Source: Bdellovibrio bacteriovorus
GTDB lineage: Bacteria; Bdellovibrionota; Bdellovibrionia; Bdellovibrionales; Bdellovibrionaceae
Length of the DNA: 64,000 bases
NCBI RefSeq assembly: GCF_001592755.1
Contig: NZ_LUKF01000001.1
Coordinates: forward strand, 348,029 to 412,028
Direction: 5' to 3'
The notes under the pieces were generated by a model. That model was given only the letters and a program-made list of their open reading frames with translations. It was not told the DNA's origin and searched no databases. Shown here in pieces: positions 1 through 11,430 of this stretch. A program made the translations under genes and the position numbers. Within the stretch, counting starts at the first letter, position 1; every line of letters starts with the position of its first letter.

Positions 1-198
1 TCCCATCCACCCTAGAAGCCTCAATCGTTCTAAACTGTCGCGTTTTGGTAGCTAATTTCGTTTTAGCAACGGCTTCAACTCTGGTTGCCTTTTCCCTGTC
101 AGGTTACGGTGTGTTTGGGCTGGTCAAAAGGGTTGGTTGGCAGTATATGAGGGCTGTTGTTGGTCAATTGGGTTACAATTGGGGCCCGAGGTTTTTTT
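1..198. other. Left edge, no firm gene
   Basis: No gene can be assigned with confidence. One plus-strand frame is open from base 3 to a TGA at 207-209, which would encode about 68 residues with a hydrophobic stretch and overlap the nadA start by 11 bases. It could be the 3' end of a gene lying outside the window, but nothing in its sequence is recognisable and it may be chance. No convincing -35/-10 pair or terminator was seen here. Confidence 0.3.
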
Positions 199-1164
199 AT
201 GTCTTATGATATCGTGGCTGATATTCAGCGTTTAAAAAAAGAGAAGAATGCCGTTATTTTGGCTCACTATTATGAAGATGGTGATATTCAGGATGTGGCT
301 GATTATGTTGGCGACAGTTTTTATTTGGCTAAGATGGGGCAGCAGGTTCAGCAGGATGTGATTCTTTTGGCTGGTGTTGTTTTCATGGCTGAAAGTGTGA
401 AGATTTTAAATCCTACGAAGACGGTTTTGGTTCCTGATATGGAAGCCAGTTGTTCTTTGGTGAAGGGTGCTCCTTACGATAAGTACTTGGCTTGGCGTCG
501 TCAGCATCCGGATGGGATTGCGGTTACTTACATTAACTCTTCGGCGGAAGTGAAATCTATTTCTGACGTGATTATCACTTCTTCAAATGCTCAGCAGATT
601 GTTGAGTCTATTCCTCAAGATCGCAAAATTCTTTTTGGACCTGATCAGCACTTGGGTCGTTGGTTGTCTAAGAAATTGAATCGTCAGTTTGAATACTGGA
701 ATGGCGCTTGTGAAGTGCATGTTCTTTTCAATGCGAAAAGATTGGTTGAGCTTATTGCTCAACATCCCGATGCGGTTGTTATCGCGCACCCTGAGTGTGA
801 CGAGTCTGTTCTTCAGTATGCTTCGGTGATTGGTTCTACTTCTCGCCTGCTTGAAGAAGTTGAAAAAAATCCGGCGAAGAAATTTATCGTCGCGACAGAG
901 ACTGGCATTTTCCATCAGATGCAGAAGAAGCGTCCTGATGTGGAATTAATCCAGGCTCCGGTTTTGGATTCTGGCTGTTCTTGCAATAACTGCCCTTACA
1001 TGAAGATGAACTCGATGGAGAAAATCAAGCACGCGCTTGAGACCTTCAAGCCCCAAGTTCACCTGAATGAAGAGTTGCGCTTAAAAGCTAAGACGTCTTT
1101 GGATCGCATGATGGATATCACAAGCGGCAAAGAAGTTTCTTGGCCGAAAGAATTTACGGTTTAA
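199..1164 (+). CDS. nadA: Quinolinate synthase NadA
   Basis: NadA condenses iminoaspartate with dihydroxyacetone phosphate to quinolinate, the first ring of de novo NAD synthesis, using a 4Fe-4S cluster in the cytoplasm. The protein is about 321 aa. Candidate cluster ligands are Cys85, Cys171 and the C-terminal CxCxxC at 260-265. The N-terminal AHYYEDGDIQ and the motif CNNCPYMKMN are typical of the family. The ATG at 199 is preferred to a non-ATG start at 157 because the homologous region begins right there and a purine-rich CGAGG lies upstream. A phosphopantetheinyl transferase gene follows after 23 bases. The partner enzyme NadB is not in the window. Confidence 0.95.
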   Translation: MSYDIVADIQRLKKEKNAVILAHYYEDGDIQDVADYVGDSFYLAKMGQQVQQDVILLAGVVFMAESVKILNPTKTVLVPDMEASCSLVKGAPYDKYLAWRRQHPDGIAVTYINSSAEVKSISDVIITSSNAQQIVESIPQDRKILFGPDQHLGRWLSKKLNRQFEYWNGACEVHVLFNAKRLVELIAQHPDAVVIAHPECDESVLQYASVIGSTSRLLEEVEKNPAKKFIVATETGIFHQMQKKRPDVELIQAPVLDSGCSCNNCPYMKMNSMEKIKHALETFKPQVHLNEELRLKAKTSLDRMMDITSGKEVSWPKEFTV

Positions 1165-1187
1165 TTTCTCAAAGAGGACTCGAAGCC

Positions 1188-1718
1188 ATGACACTTTCTG
1201 AAAGCGTTATCGAGTCCTTGAAAAAGCACCTTCCCTGCTCTGATCTTGAAGTGCTTATGCGCACTGAGTGGGGAAGTAAAAATCCTGACAATCGCCCCTT
1301 GATTCGCAGTGAACTTATGAAGGCCTTGAACGGCCGCTGTCTTTACACTTCAATTTCTCATTGTCCTGATCTTGGTGTTGCGGTGATTGCGCCTTCTTCT
1401 GTTGGTGTCGACGTTGAAGTGCGTGAGCGTGTGACGGCTCCGGTGATGGCGCGCATTTCTCAAGAAGAAGAGATGTTGGTTGCTCCCAGTCTTTCTTCTT
1501 TGTGGTGCGCAAAGGAAGCTGCTTTTAAAGCGCTTCGCGCCTATGAACAGCCCTCGGTCCTTTCGAAAATTTCTATAGGGGACTGGCAAAATATTGATTC
1601 TCAGATTGAGACATATCGACTCATAAATGCTCGAGAGTTTAATTCTCCCTCTGAAAACAGGGGTGTTATCGTTCATTCTTCTTCACACACGTTCAGCTTT
1701 TTTATTTTTTACTCTTAA
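1188..1718 (+). CDS. 4'-phosphopantetheinyl transferase superfamily protein
   Basis: This enzyme family moves the phosphopantetheine arm of coenzyme A onto a serine of carrier proteins. The 176-aa protein has the family's motif series: SISH at 55-58, GVDVE at 73-77 (acidic Mg2+ ligands) and WCAKEAAFK at 106-114. Its length is between AcpS (about 120 aa) and Sfp (about 220 aa), so it may be a short Sfp-like form. The ATG at 1188 is chosen because AGAGG lies about ten bases upstream. An in-frame upstream start would overlap nadA. It is probably co-transcribed with nadA. Whether it acts on fatty-acid ACP or another carrier cannot be told from sequence. Confidence 0.85.
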   Translation: MTLSESVIESLKKHLPCSDLEVLMRTEWGSKNPDNRPLIRSELMKALNGRCLYTSISHCPDLGVAVIAPSSVGVDVEVRERVTAPVMARISQEEEMLVAPSLSSLWCAKEAAFKALRAYEQPSVLSKISIGDWQNIDSQIETYRLINAREFNSPSENRGVIVHSSSHTFSFFIFYS

Positions 1719-1784
1719 CTTTGGTCTGGTCCTGCCGAAGAGTTTATTACAGATGTTAATGTACTCGTTCGAAGGCAGGTAAAT

Positions 1785-2177
1785 ATGGGAACAGCAAAAT
1801 ACAATCGCAGAGTGGCTCCAAGGAAAGAAGTCTCTCCCATTCACATTTCGTATCTAACATCACTGGATGATTTCGCAAAGATCGCAAAAAACTGCGAGAT
1901 CGTAGAAGCTTCTTCAACGGGACTTCTATTGTTGATTAAGCGTGACGATTTGATTCCAACGGCTCTTCGCAAGAATTTGACCTTGGATGTTCTTATTGGT
2001 GACCGCGTTTTCATGCACCTTGAAGAAATGAACTTAGAAATTTCTGGTGTGATCACTCGCACGCAGCTTCTAGGTAAAAAAGGTTTCTATGTGGCCGTAG
2101 ACTACAGCGAAGAAGCTCCAGAATACTGGAGAGAATGCTTGATGGATCTATTGCCTAAACCAGGTGAATTAGACTAA
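1785..2177 (+). CDS. PilZ-domain protein
   Basis: A 130-aa cytoplasmic protein whose N-terminus carries an arginine cluster (NRRVAPRK, residues 7-14), followed near residue 43 by EASSTG. These match the RxxxR and (D/N)xSxxG motifs that bind cyclic di-GMP in PilZ domains. The rest is predominantly beta-like, as expected for the PilZ barrel. It stands alone, with a strong terminator right after the stop. Cyclic di-GMP controls motility and predation steps in Bdellovibrio, so this may be one effector. Binding is inferred because the second motif has Glu where Asp or Asn is usual. Confidence 0.7.
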   Translation: MGTAKYNRRVAPRKEVSPIHISYLTSLDDFAKIAKNCEIVEASSTGLLLLIKRDDLIPTALRKNLTLDVLIGDRVFMHLEEMNLEISGVITRTQLLGKKGFYVAVDYSEEAPEYWRECLMDLLPKPGELD

Positions 2178-2202
2178 TCGCTTTTTAAATTCTTTCGTTA
2201 AT

Positions 2203-2240
2203 AAAAAAGCCTGCGAGATAAACGCAGGCTTTTTTATTTT
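2203..2240 (+). terminator. Rho-independent terminator
   Basis: Inverted repeat AAAAAAGCCTGCG / CGCAGGCTTTTTT with a 7-base loop. It is symmetric, so it can end both the PilZ gene and the convergent gene at 2249-2884. Confidence 0.9.
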
Positions 2241-2248
2241 CAGGCACC

Positions 2249-2884
2249 TTAGAGGTCGGTGAACGGTGGGAGGCCGATTTCTGAGACTAGCACTACGGAA
2301 TAATGTGGTGGCAGGAACCAGCTGATGGCTTCGGCGATGCCTTGGTGTTCTTTGGTTGGCGGGTTGCCTAGGGATTCTAGAGAGAATGCCAGGTCGTAGT
2401 GTTTGCGGTCTGTGCTCATTACAAGGATGCGTGGGCGCAGAACGGCTTGGTCGCGGAAAAATTCTTTTAAGATGTTGCGCACATATTGCGGGAGATATTG
2501 CGGGCTTGGCGGGCCGGCATGTAGCTTTTGACCTGTCGGCATTTCTACGGTGCCGACAACGGATTCGTCAGCGGATTGGTAGAACAAACCAGTCTCTTTG
2601 AAGTTCCAAAGCATGCCGTAAGTAAAAACGTAATCAGGATAATTTTTGCGAGGGTTTACGGCGATACCGACGCCCTTCATTGCGGACCATTGCATGACTT
2701 TGTTTGCGTTTTCAGTCGCGTCTTCGCCAGTTTCGACTAAAAGATACGGCCAACCATCGGGACCTTTTTGAGGAGCTTCATGCAGAAGCTTTACGTTTCC
2801 TTGAGTGATTGCCATGAAAAAATCGATTTCCCATTTATGATCGCGTTGCTCATCTGGGACATTTACCAACTCAAGAAGACTCAT
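2249..2884 (-). CDS. Conserved hypothetical protein
   Basis: I do not recognise this 211-aa protein. It has no signal peptide or membrane segment and looks like a soluble cytoplasmic alpha/beta protein, with patches such as GPDGWPYLLVET near the N-terminus and LRPRILVMSTDRKHYDL near the C-terminus. The start region resembles loosely the SseB-type layout, but this is not strong enough for a call. The ATG at 2884 is preceded by an A/C-rich leader with weak purines. A terminator hairpin lies just upstream (2917-2945), so the gene has its own promoter. Confidence 0.75.
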   Translation of the reverse strand: MSLLELVNVPDEQRDHKWEIDFFMAITQGNVKLLHEAPQKGPDGWPYLLVETGEDATENANKVMQWSAMKGVGIAVNPRKNYPDYVFTYGMLWNFKETGLFYQSADESVVGTVEMPTGQKLHAGPPSPQYLPQYVRNILKEFFRDQAVLRPRILVMSTDRKHYDLAFSLESLGNPPTKEHQGIAEAISWFLPPHYSVVLVSEIGLPPFTDL

Positions 2885-2916
2885 TTTAAACTCCTAAAAC
2901 CCCGGTGCTTTAAAAT

Positions 2917-2945
2917 AAAAAAGGCCGGGTGAACCAGCCTTTTTT
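2917..2945 (-). terminator. Terminator of the L,D-transpeptidase gene
   Basis: Stem AAAAAAGGC / GCCTTTTTT around an 11-base loop. It lies 41 bases past the stop of the gene at 2987-3727 and ends in a T-run on the minus strand. Confidence 0.8.
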
Positions 2946-2986
2946 ATGACCATTTAATGTAAGGGTCAAGACGAGGACCGTCGGGA

Positions 2987-3727
2987 TTAATATTCCTCTA
3001 CGATAACGATAGTTTTATAACCACGCTCGTATCTGACTTCGCCGTATTTATCCACCAAAGGACGGCCTGAGCGAGTATCAAGTACTGGAATTTGGCCTTT
3101 ATCTGCTGCCAAAACTGAAGAATAGATCGTGTAAATGTGGTTTTTATGAACGCGCACGCAACCAGAAGAGGCACGTTTACCTAACATCGCCTCACCCGCA
3201 GCTTCCCCGCCAGAAAGATCTGGTGGGACTTGGTGAACAGCCAAACCACGTTTTTCATTGAAGAACATAGCGTAAGGCATTTTGAATTTGCTTTCGCCAG
3301 AACGGTAGTTAGCGTTTTCAACACGTTTAATAGTGTAGAAACCACGAGTTGTGTGTCTCCAGTGAGACTCTGTAGAACCTTTGAAGATTTTATTGATCAC
3401 GCCACGGATCGGAGTGATGTATTCAAGATCTTCGCGACCAGTAGATACTTTTGTTTTCAACATCAACTGACGGTTTGTGTAAAGGCGAAGAGATTGTGCC
3501 ATGGGGCCACTAGCTGCTTTGTTGATCACAATCACGTTTGTGTATTGGTTCAAGTAAGTTTCGCCACGGAAGTAAGCTTCTTCGTCGAGAAGCTGACCGC
3601 GAGGAGCTTCGTAGCTGTCTTCAACCATCAAACGGCGTTCAGCTTCGTTACGAGATTGAGCGAACGAGTTTACAGAAAATAGAGTCGCAAGTAACAACAA
3701 CGAGAAAATCGTCAAAAGGCCCTTCAT
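2987..3727 (-). CDS. L,D-transpeptidase (YkuD/ErfK family)
   Basis: A 246-aa exported enzyme with a signal peptide (residues 1-23, ending SFAQ). The catalytic signature is complete: His165 in AVHQ and SSGCVRVH with nucleophile Cys190. Such enzymes make 3-3 peptidoglycan cross-links or attach proteins to the wall in the periplasm. Bdellovibrio uses several of them to modify its own or the prey wall. Whether this copy is self- or prey-directed cannot be told. There is no LysM or SH3 targeting domain. The gene is monocistronic with a clear downstream terminator. Confidence 0.9.
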   Translation of the reverse strand: MKGLLTIFSLLLLATLFSVNSFAQSRNEAERRLMVEDSYEAPRGQLLDEEAYFRGETYLNQYTNVIVINKAASGPMAQSLRLYTNRQLMLKTKVSTGREDLEYITPIRGVINKIFKGSTESHWRHTTRGFYTIKRVENANYRSGESKFKMPYAMFFNEKRGLAVHQVPPDLSGGEAAGEAMLGKRASSGCVRVHKNHIYTIYSSVLAADKGQIPVLDTRSGRPLVDKYGEVRYERGYKTIVIVEEY

Positions 3728-3983
3728 GAATTCTCCCCATCAAAGCTGGCAAAGATTAAGCATTTGTTAAAATCAATACCCCCGTGGTCTAACAAAAATT
3801 TTTCCAAGCGCGTACAAATTTTGGTCATCTTGTAACAAATCAGAGATTAGGAAAATAATTCCACATTTGACATAAGCCCTTCGTCAGCTCGTTTTAAATG
3901 ACATCTGAATCAAATTTGCGCCCGTATCAAAGACTTCCTAAAATTTCATCAATATCTACGCGATCCCAAAAATGGAGTGTGAA

Positions 3984-5198
3984 ATGAAGTTCGTTATGAA
4001 ATTTCTTCCTGCCCTATTCGCAATCGTATCAATTGGATGCTCTGGTGGTGGAGGCGGAGGCTCTGATACTCCCGGCCAAAACTACAACAAATTGAACCTA
4101 GGCGACGGACAGCTTGCCTCGCGCGTGATTGGGCAAGCCAACCTCACTTCGGACTCTTCGGGAACCACGCAAACAAAGTTGAAAACTCCCTATGGATTGG
4201 ACTTGGATCCCTATGGAGTCCTACGGGTCACAGAGTTTTTAAATAATCGCATCACTACTTTTGCGACGATTCACGCAAGCTCAGGCTCGGGAGCCGAAGC
4301 CGTGTTGGGACAATCTAGCTTCACGAGTGGCGGAGCCAATGGGGGCGCGGGCGCAGGTCGACCTGCGGCAAATACTCTGTACCGCCCCACTTCGGCAAAA
4401 ACCTTCGGAAGGAAATTGATCGTCGCGGATTCCTTTAATCACCGCGTGCTCATTTACAATTCCATTCCAACAACGGGAAATCCGAATGCGGATGTGGTGA
4501 TTGGTTCCCTTGATTTTGTCACTCCAATGCCCGGTGTTTGTGCGGCAAACACTTTGCACTTTCCTTCCCACGTGACGGTCGTGAACGGAAAGCTGATTAT
4601 CACGGATACAGGCAATCATCGTATTTTGATTTTTGATTCTGTTCCTACGGGAAATCTTCCTTCACCTTCTTTAGTTCTGGGCCAACCCGATTTCACGACG
4701 TGTGATTCTACGACGATCAATGGAGCTACAGCGTCAAGACTTTATGGTCCAACGAGTGTCTGGTCTGACGGAAAGAAGTTCGTAGTCGCTGACAGAGAAA
4801 ACCATCGCGTGCTTATTTGGAACTCATTCCCTACGCAGAATGGTCAACCCGCTGATCTTGTTTTAGGTCAACCTGACTTTACTTCTAATACTGCGAACAT
4901 CGGCGGCATTTCTGGGAGCAGCATGAATCTTCCGTTCTCGGTCAGCGCCAATCCTGCAGGGCAGATGTTTTTGTCTGAACAAGGAAATAACCGCGTTCTT
5001 ATCTGGGATCGCTTTCCAACAAGCACTCAACAACCTGCGGATCGAGTGCTAGGACAAAACAGCATGACGACGAACTCGGCACCCAATCCGCCGAATGCAG
5101 GATCTATGGCGACCCCCGGGGAAGTGATCTTTGCAGAGAATAGTTTGATCGTGGCTGATTCAATGAATAACCGTGTTTTAATTTTTGATAGTAAGTAA
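3984..5198 (+). CDS. NHL-repeat lipoprotein
   Basis: A 404-aa exported lipoprotein. The signal peptide ends in the lipobox SIGC with acylated Cys19, followed by a polyglycine linker. The body is built from about five repeats of 55-70 residues, each with the core NHRVLIxxS and LGQxDF, which is the pattern of an NHL beta-propeller. Cargo or enzymatic activity is unknown; such propellers usually bind proteins or sugars. The ATG at 3984 is preferred over 3972 because GGAG at 3974-3977 is placed correctly for it. The gene ends in a strong hairpin and has no obvious operon partner. Confidence 0.85.
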   Translation: MKFVMKFLPALFAIVSIGCSGGGGGGSDTPGQNYNKLNLGDGQLASRVIGQANLTSDSSGTTQTKLKTPYGLDLDPYGVLRVTEFLNNRITTFATIHASSGSGAEAVLGQSSFTSGGANGGAGAGRPAANTLYRPTSAKTFGRKLIVADSFNHRVLIYNSIPTTGNPNADVVIGSLDFVTPMPGVCAANTLHFPSHVTVVNGKLIITDTGNHRILIFDSVPTGNLPSPSLVLGQPDFTTCDSTTINGATASRLYGPTSVWSDGKKFVVADRENHRVLIWNSFPTQNGQPADLVLGQPDFTSNTANIGGISGSSMNLPFSVSANPAGQMFLSEQGNNRVLIWDRFPTSTQQPADRVLGQNSMTTNSAPNPPNAGSMATPGEVIFAENSLIVADSMNNRVLIFDSK

Positions 5199-5206
5199 GA
5201 AAAGTG

Positions 5207-5233
5207 AAGGACCTGCTTTCGCGGGTCCTTTCG
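5207..5233 (+). terminator. Terminator between convergent genes
   Basis: Stem AAGGACCTGC / GCGGGTCCTT with a TTTC loop (one G-T pair). It follows the NHL lipoprotein stop, and the convergent LysR stop lies two bases beyond. Confidence 0.8.
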
Positions 5234-5234
5234 C

Positions 5235-7326
<2,092 letters not shown>

Positions 7327-7338
7327 GGAAGGTTCTTC

Positions 7339-8175
7339 ATGGCTATTCAAGAATTGAAATCACATAAAAATTTTGGCGGAAAGACTCAGTTCTGGGAACA
7401 TGAGTCTTCAACGACAAAAACGAAGATGAAGTTTTCCACTTTCACTCCTTCTAAGGAAGTAAAAGGCGCCGTCATCTGGCTTTCCGGTCTTACTTGCACG
7501 GACGAAAATTTTATCACTAAGGCAGGCGCGCAGGCTCATTTAGAAGAACAAGGTCTGATGGTGCTTTGCCCCGATACGTCCCCGCGTGGATTGAATCTTC
7601 CGCAAGAGCATGACTCTTATGACTTCGGTTCTGGCGCAGGGTTCTATGTCGATGCCGTGACTGATGGTTATAAAGATCACTATTTGATGTTCAGCTATGT
7701 CGCGAACGAACTTCACCAGATTTTACAAACCGAGTTTAACGTTCCCGCAAATAAAATCTCGATCATGGGTCACTCTATGGGTGGACATGGAGCTTTGATC
7801 TTGGGTCTTCGTCATCCCGAAAAATTCCGTTCGATTTCAGCCTTTGCGCCGATAGCGAATCCTATGTTAGCTCCCTGGGGACAGAAGGCTTTTGCCGGTT
7901 ACTTAGGTTCAGATCAGTCTAAATGGAAAACATACGACGCGACAGAATTGGTAAAAAGTGGAAGCAAACATCCCCACCAGATATTAATCGATCAAGGTGC
8001 GAAGGATGAGTTTTACGAAAAGAAACAACTTCTGCCAGAAAACTTTGAAAGTGCTTGCCGCGAAAAAAACCAAGCTGTCCAAGTAAACCTGCGTGAAGGT
8101 TACGATCACAGCTATTATTTTATCGCGACATTCATTGAATCACATATCAAACACCACGCCGCCGCGCTGAAGTAA
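7339..8175 (+). CDS. fghA: S-formylglutathione hydrolase
   Basis: An esterase-D type alpha/beta hydrolase of 278 aa that splits S-formylglutathione into formate and glutathione, completing formaldehyde detoxification. The nucleophile elbow is GHSMGG with Ser146. A later Asp (DQGAKDEF) and His (GYDHSYYF) complete the triad, and LSGLTCTDENF near residue 50 is a family signature. An AAGGAAGG ribosome-binding site lies just before the ATG. It is co-transcribed with adhC. The order and close spacing match the common dehydrogenase-hydrolase pair. Confidence 0.95.
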   Translation: MAIQELKSHKNFGGKTQFWEHESSTTKTKMKFSTFTPSKEVKGAVIWLSGLTCTDENFITKAGAQAHLEEQGLMVLCPDTSPRGLNLPQEHDSYDFGSGAGFYVDAVTDGYKDHYLMFSYVANELHQILQTEFNVPANKISIMGHSMGGHGALILGLRHPEKFRSISAFAPIANPMLAPWGQKAFAGYLGSDQSKWKTYDATELVKSGSKHPHQILIDQGAKDEFYEKKQLLPENFESACREKNQAVQVNLREGYDHSYYFIATFIESHIKHHAAALK

Positions 8176-8209
8176 TCATTTTAGTTAGCGGGCAGATCAT
8201 GTCCGCTAA

Positions 8210-8887
8210 CTAAAAGGGTCTGCCCCCGTTTAATTGAATGACTTGATCGGTGCCACTGACATTGATGTATTTACCATACATCATATTGTTCCAAGAATAG
8301 CTGCAGTAGGTGCCGCCGGAAGAAGAATTCGGGTAAGTAGAAATAGATCCCTGAATGGCTCCCCGATCTTCGTTCACTGTCACTTTCAACGTTCCACTCA
8401 ATGTAATAGAAGTTGCAAAGGTTTTTGCCGGACCCAATGTTGCAGAGTAAGTTCCTTCCCCCATAGCTACGATACTCACCACAGTTGAGCTATTAGGCGC
8501 CAAGGACCACTTGCCTTCGCCAGCATAATTCGTAATGGCACTCGTACTACTGGTTTTCGTTCCACTGACATTGCCACACACTACTAAGGTAGTATTCATG
8601 CTGTAAGCCGGACAGCACATATTGTTTCCAAACGTCCCTGAACTGTTATTGAAGGAAATCGTTCCCGTCTGCGGAAGTTTTGAAAGATTCGAAAGCGTCA
8701 CTTTCACGACAAATCCCGAGATAATAGGAGTGCCTTCTGAAAGATTCATGGGCTCTTCCCAAACGGTTTTCTTGAAGTCGTGATAAGACATTAAGTCCAA
8801 TGGTGGGGAAATCAAAGTTCTCGCGGCGAAAGCTTGTGAGCCAGCGAAAATTAGCAGTATTCCTAATATGGCGTTTAAACCGTTCAT
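8210..8887 (-). CDS. Small exported protein downstream of pseudopilin genes
   Basis: A 225-aa exported protein with a signal peptide (to about AFAA, residue 21). No known domain is recognised. The sequence is rich in Ser, Thr, Gly and Asn and looks beta-stranded, with four or five cysteines that could form disulfides (CCPAYS, CSYSWN). Its start is set at 8887, after GGGGAG, not at 8938. It follows the three pseudopilin genes with a 13-base gap, so it is probably in their operon. It may be displayed by or exported with that fibre, which is inference from position only. Confidence 0.75.
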   Translation of the reverse strand: MNGLNAILGILLIFAGSQAFAARTLISPPLDLMSYHDFKKTVWEEPMNLSEGTPIISGFVVKVTLSNLSKLPQTGTISFNNSSGTFGNNMCCPAYSMNTTLVVCGNVSGTKTSSTSAITNYAGEGKWSLAPNSSTVVSIVAMGEGTYSATLGPAKTFATSITLSGTLKVTVNEDRGAIQGSISTYPNSSSGGTYCSYSWNNMMYGKYINVSGTDQVIQLNGGRPF

Positions 8888-8900
8888 AATGACTCCCCTT

Positions 8901-10247
8901 TTAAAAAATATAATATGGTCTGCTGATTTGCTTTCCACGAGTCAATCCCAGCGTTCGACTGTTTTCGATATCTTGCTCATAGGTATCGGGAAAGCCCACA
9001 CAAATAAATCTTCGACCGCTCGTATGCGTGATTAAAAACTCGGGTTCTAGTCCGGAAAGTTCTCCCGAATCCGCGATCGATTTCACCAACACGTAAAGAA
9101 TTTTCCCAGAGTCCGTTTTCAATAAAAATGTTGAAACGCTAGCGGAGCTGCTTGATGGATCGAATATTAAGCTGTGATTGCCGGTCGTTCCCGCAATGCC
9201 GGAAATTCCGTGAGACCATCCCATCTGACCTAATTTACATATAGGCACCAGAGTCTTTGTCGAAGTTTCTAAGTAACTAATGACGGTGTTTTCTCCGCCC
9301 CCATGGACAGAGACGATTTGGTCTTCGCCTTGGTCTTCTCCGACAATTTCAATATCATCTACGTTAGTTAAAGCTTCTTTATCATAAACCGGAAAGACTT
9401 TTTGCCCGGCTAAACTTCCATTTTCAGCAACCATGTAAGAGCCACTATTCAAATTCCGAAAATTAACAATTTGACCGTCATTAGCTCTTAAACCAAAAAA
9501 GTCGCCACGATAGTAAGCGACTCCCGTGCCGCCTCCTAGGTTCGCGATGTCATCACAGGAAACTCCGGTGTACTGCCGATACTTAGACCACATTTGATTG
9601 CGGCAGGGGTCATTAGCTACGGGATACTGCTGAACTATTTTTAGATCTCCTGAATCAAGATGCATTCGATTGGGCGAATCCGAGGTAAATAGCGAGAAAC
9701 GATTACTAGCCGTTCTTTCCCCATTCACATAAAGAACGGCATTGAATTCCGCACGATCCTTTGTCGTGAAGGTGTTGTTATAAAAGAAATCCACATGGAT
9801 GCGTTCCATATTGATGGTAATCACTTTGCGAGTCAGCGGCCCATCTGCCGGTTCGTCTTCATTGATTTGCCATCCATTTGCATAAGAAAAAAGACTGCGC
9901 TCTTCAGGCGAAAGCCCTGCAAGGTCCGCCACCGTAAATACAGAAATTTTTTTTGCGCCCAACTTCGTGCAGCGATGGCCTTCTGCTAAAGCGCGAAGAA
10001 AAAGCCGCGCATCATCGCAATGGCGGGCTTCAATCATATACTTCGCCTCTGCAAAGCGTACTGCCACCATAAATGTTTCGATGGCGGAACTTAATGTCAA
10101 TCGGTGTTGAGAACTTTGTCGTTGTCTTTTGGCTTCGTGAATTTGATCGTTGATGATGGCCAGCACGGCACTAACAATAAGTCCTAAAACTCCCATCAGC
10201 ATTAAACTCATCACAATATTCCCGCGCTGATTAGAACGAGCTGACAT
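8901..10247 (-). CDS. Minor pseudopilin, PilX/GspK-like
   Basis: A 448-aa protein starting with a type III (prepilin) signal: basic SNQRG then a hydrophobic helix. Position +5 after the cleavage glycine is Ser, not the Glu found in most pilins. Loss of that Glu is a known trait of PilX and GspK minor subunits that cap a pilus or pseudopilus. The globular part is unusually long and unrecognised. Its start overlaps the end of the upstream pilin-like gene by 17 bases, showing translational coupling. Confidence 0.7.
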   Translation of the reverse strand: MSARSNQRGNIVMSLMLMGVLGLIVSAVLAIINDQIHEAKRQRQSSQHRLTLSSAIETFMVAVRFAEAKYMIEARHCDDARLFLRALAEGHRCTKLGAKKISVFTVADLAGLSPEERSLFSYANGWQINEDEPADGPLTRKVITINMERIHVDFFYNNTFTTKDRAEFNAVLYVNGERTASNRFSLFTSDSPNRMHLDSGDLKIVQQYPVANDPCRNQMWSKYRQYTGVSCDDIANLGGGTGVAYYRGDFFGLRANDGQIVNFRNLNSGSYMVAENGSLAGQKVFPVYDKEALTNVDDIEIVGEDQGEDQIVSVHGGGENTVISYLETSTKTLVPICKLGQMGWSHGISGIAGTTGNHSLIFDPSSSSASVSTFLLKTDSGKILYVLVKSIADSGELSGLEPEFLITHTSGRRFICVGFPDTYEQDIENSRTLGLTRGKQISRPYYIF

Positions 10248-11430
10248 GATAAGCCTCGTTGAAAAGTTCGGGATTCGTTTTCTTCGCTTTGTAATCGCGA
10301 TTCACTTGCAAATAAAAACTGATGGTGTGGATGAATTCTTGTTTAATTAATGAAAAGGACGTTTTAATAATCTGCCCATCGATCTCGCCATTTAAAGAAA
10401 CGGGCAAGGGCGACGGAATAGGCAGCACTTCACAGCCAGACCCATCGCAATAGTTTTTCGAAAACGCCGAGGCCCGAATGACTTTCTCTCCAGCAAAGGG
10501 CTTATTGAAAATTTGCTGCGCACGTAGGCTGACGACGCCCTCGGTTCTAAGAAAAACTTTCGTGCAGGAAATTTTGCTTGTCGAATCTAAAGCGCAGTCA
10601 TTCACGACTAAGTTCATTTCGCCATCGACAAGGCCCATCCCTACACTCATGAGTCTTAGTGGCGACAGTTTCACTGGTGGCCGGCCCATCGCATTTAAAA
10701 CTGTCTGACTGTCAGGAGCACTCACACCAGAGTCAGGAATGAGAAATGGTTTTATCGGAAGAGTATAAAGCTGATTTCTATTTTTGGTGTACTTAATACA
10801 GTCAGAGTTGCCGGCATAGCGAGGTTCTGCAAATGTGCCTGTCTCTGCATTGTATTGTGGATCAAATTTTTGCAAACTTCCGCTGACAGAAAATAGAACT
10901 GAATTGGGTTCATCGGTTAAGGCGACAACTGTATTTTGCGAAAGATCGATTTCCCCCGTCGGCATTTGTGTTCCGTTGGCGCCGACCTCTACAGAGTTTC
11001 CGGACACATTTAAATTCCCAAAGTCGTCGACGGAGGCATCAATTAAGAGAGTTTTTTCATCCAAGGGACAAATAACCGGAAGAGACGGACTCTTCACATC
11101 AGAGTAAACCCATAAGTAAGACGTCGAGTTTTCGCAGGGTTCAGTAAGATTCGCGCATCGTCCTTCATAGGGAATCACAATTCTTCCCAAAGGCAGCCCC
11201 GAAGTTTGTGCGGTAAAGCCGTAAAAATGAATGTCGGACCTTAGCATATTTCTTTGCAAGAATCCCATCAGCAGATTGGCTTCGGTCTTAATCGACCTAT
11301 TCAAGAAGACTTTATTAAAATCTTTAGAGATATCTGAAAACGCCGTAGTAATCGCAAAGATGCCGATAAGGGTCACACTTAGCGCGACTAAAATTTCAAT
11401 CAAAGAAAAGCCGCGCTGATTCGCTACCAA
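10231..11430 (-). CDS. Minor pseudopilin, PilW/GspJ-like
   Basis: A 399-aa protein with a textbook prepilin leader, NQRG followed by FSLIE and a hydrophobic segment (residues 7-30), so it should be processed by prepilin peptidase and carry Glu+5. The large C-terminal region contains paired cysteines (CDGSGCEVL) and is otherwise unrecognised. It sits second of three overlapping pilin-like genes; its start overlaps the previous stop by 7 bases. By order and size it fits PilW or GspJ. It was not distinguishable from a dedicated surface fibre system. Confidence 0.75.
   Translation of the reverse strand: MVANQRGFSLIEILVALSVTLIGIFAITTAFSDISKDFNKVFLNRSIKTEANLLMGFLQRNMLRSDIHFYGFTAQTSGLPLGRIVIPYEGRCANLTEPCENSTSYLWVYSDVKSPSLPVICPLDEKTLLIDASVDDFGNLNVSGNSVEVGANGTQMPTGEIDLSQNTVVALTDEPNSVLFSVSGSLQKFDPQYNAETGTFAEPRYAGNSDCIKYTKNRNQLYTLPIKPFLIPDSGVSAPDSQTVLNAMGRPPVKLSPLRLMSVGMGLVDGEMNLVVNDCALDSTSKISCTKVFLRTEGVVSLRAQQIFNKPFAGEKVIRASAFSKNYCDGSGCEVLPIPSPLPVSLNGEIDGQIIKTSFSLIKQEFIHTISFYLQVNRDYKAKKTNPELFNEAYHVSSF

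Noticed and set aside
3867-3895. TTGACA with TTTTAA as promoter for the NHL lipoprotein
   Set aside because: The spacer is 19 bases, longer than normal, so it was not listed as a feature.
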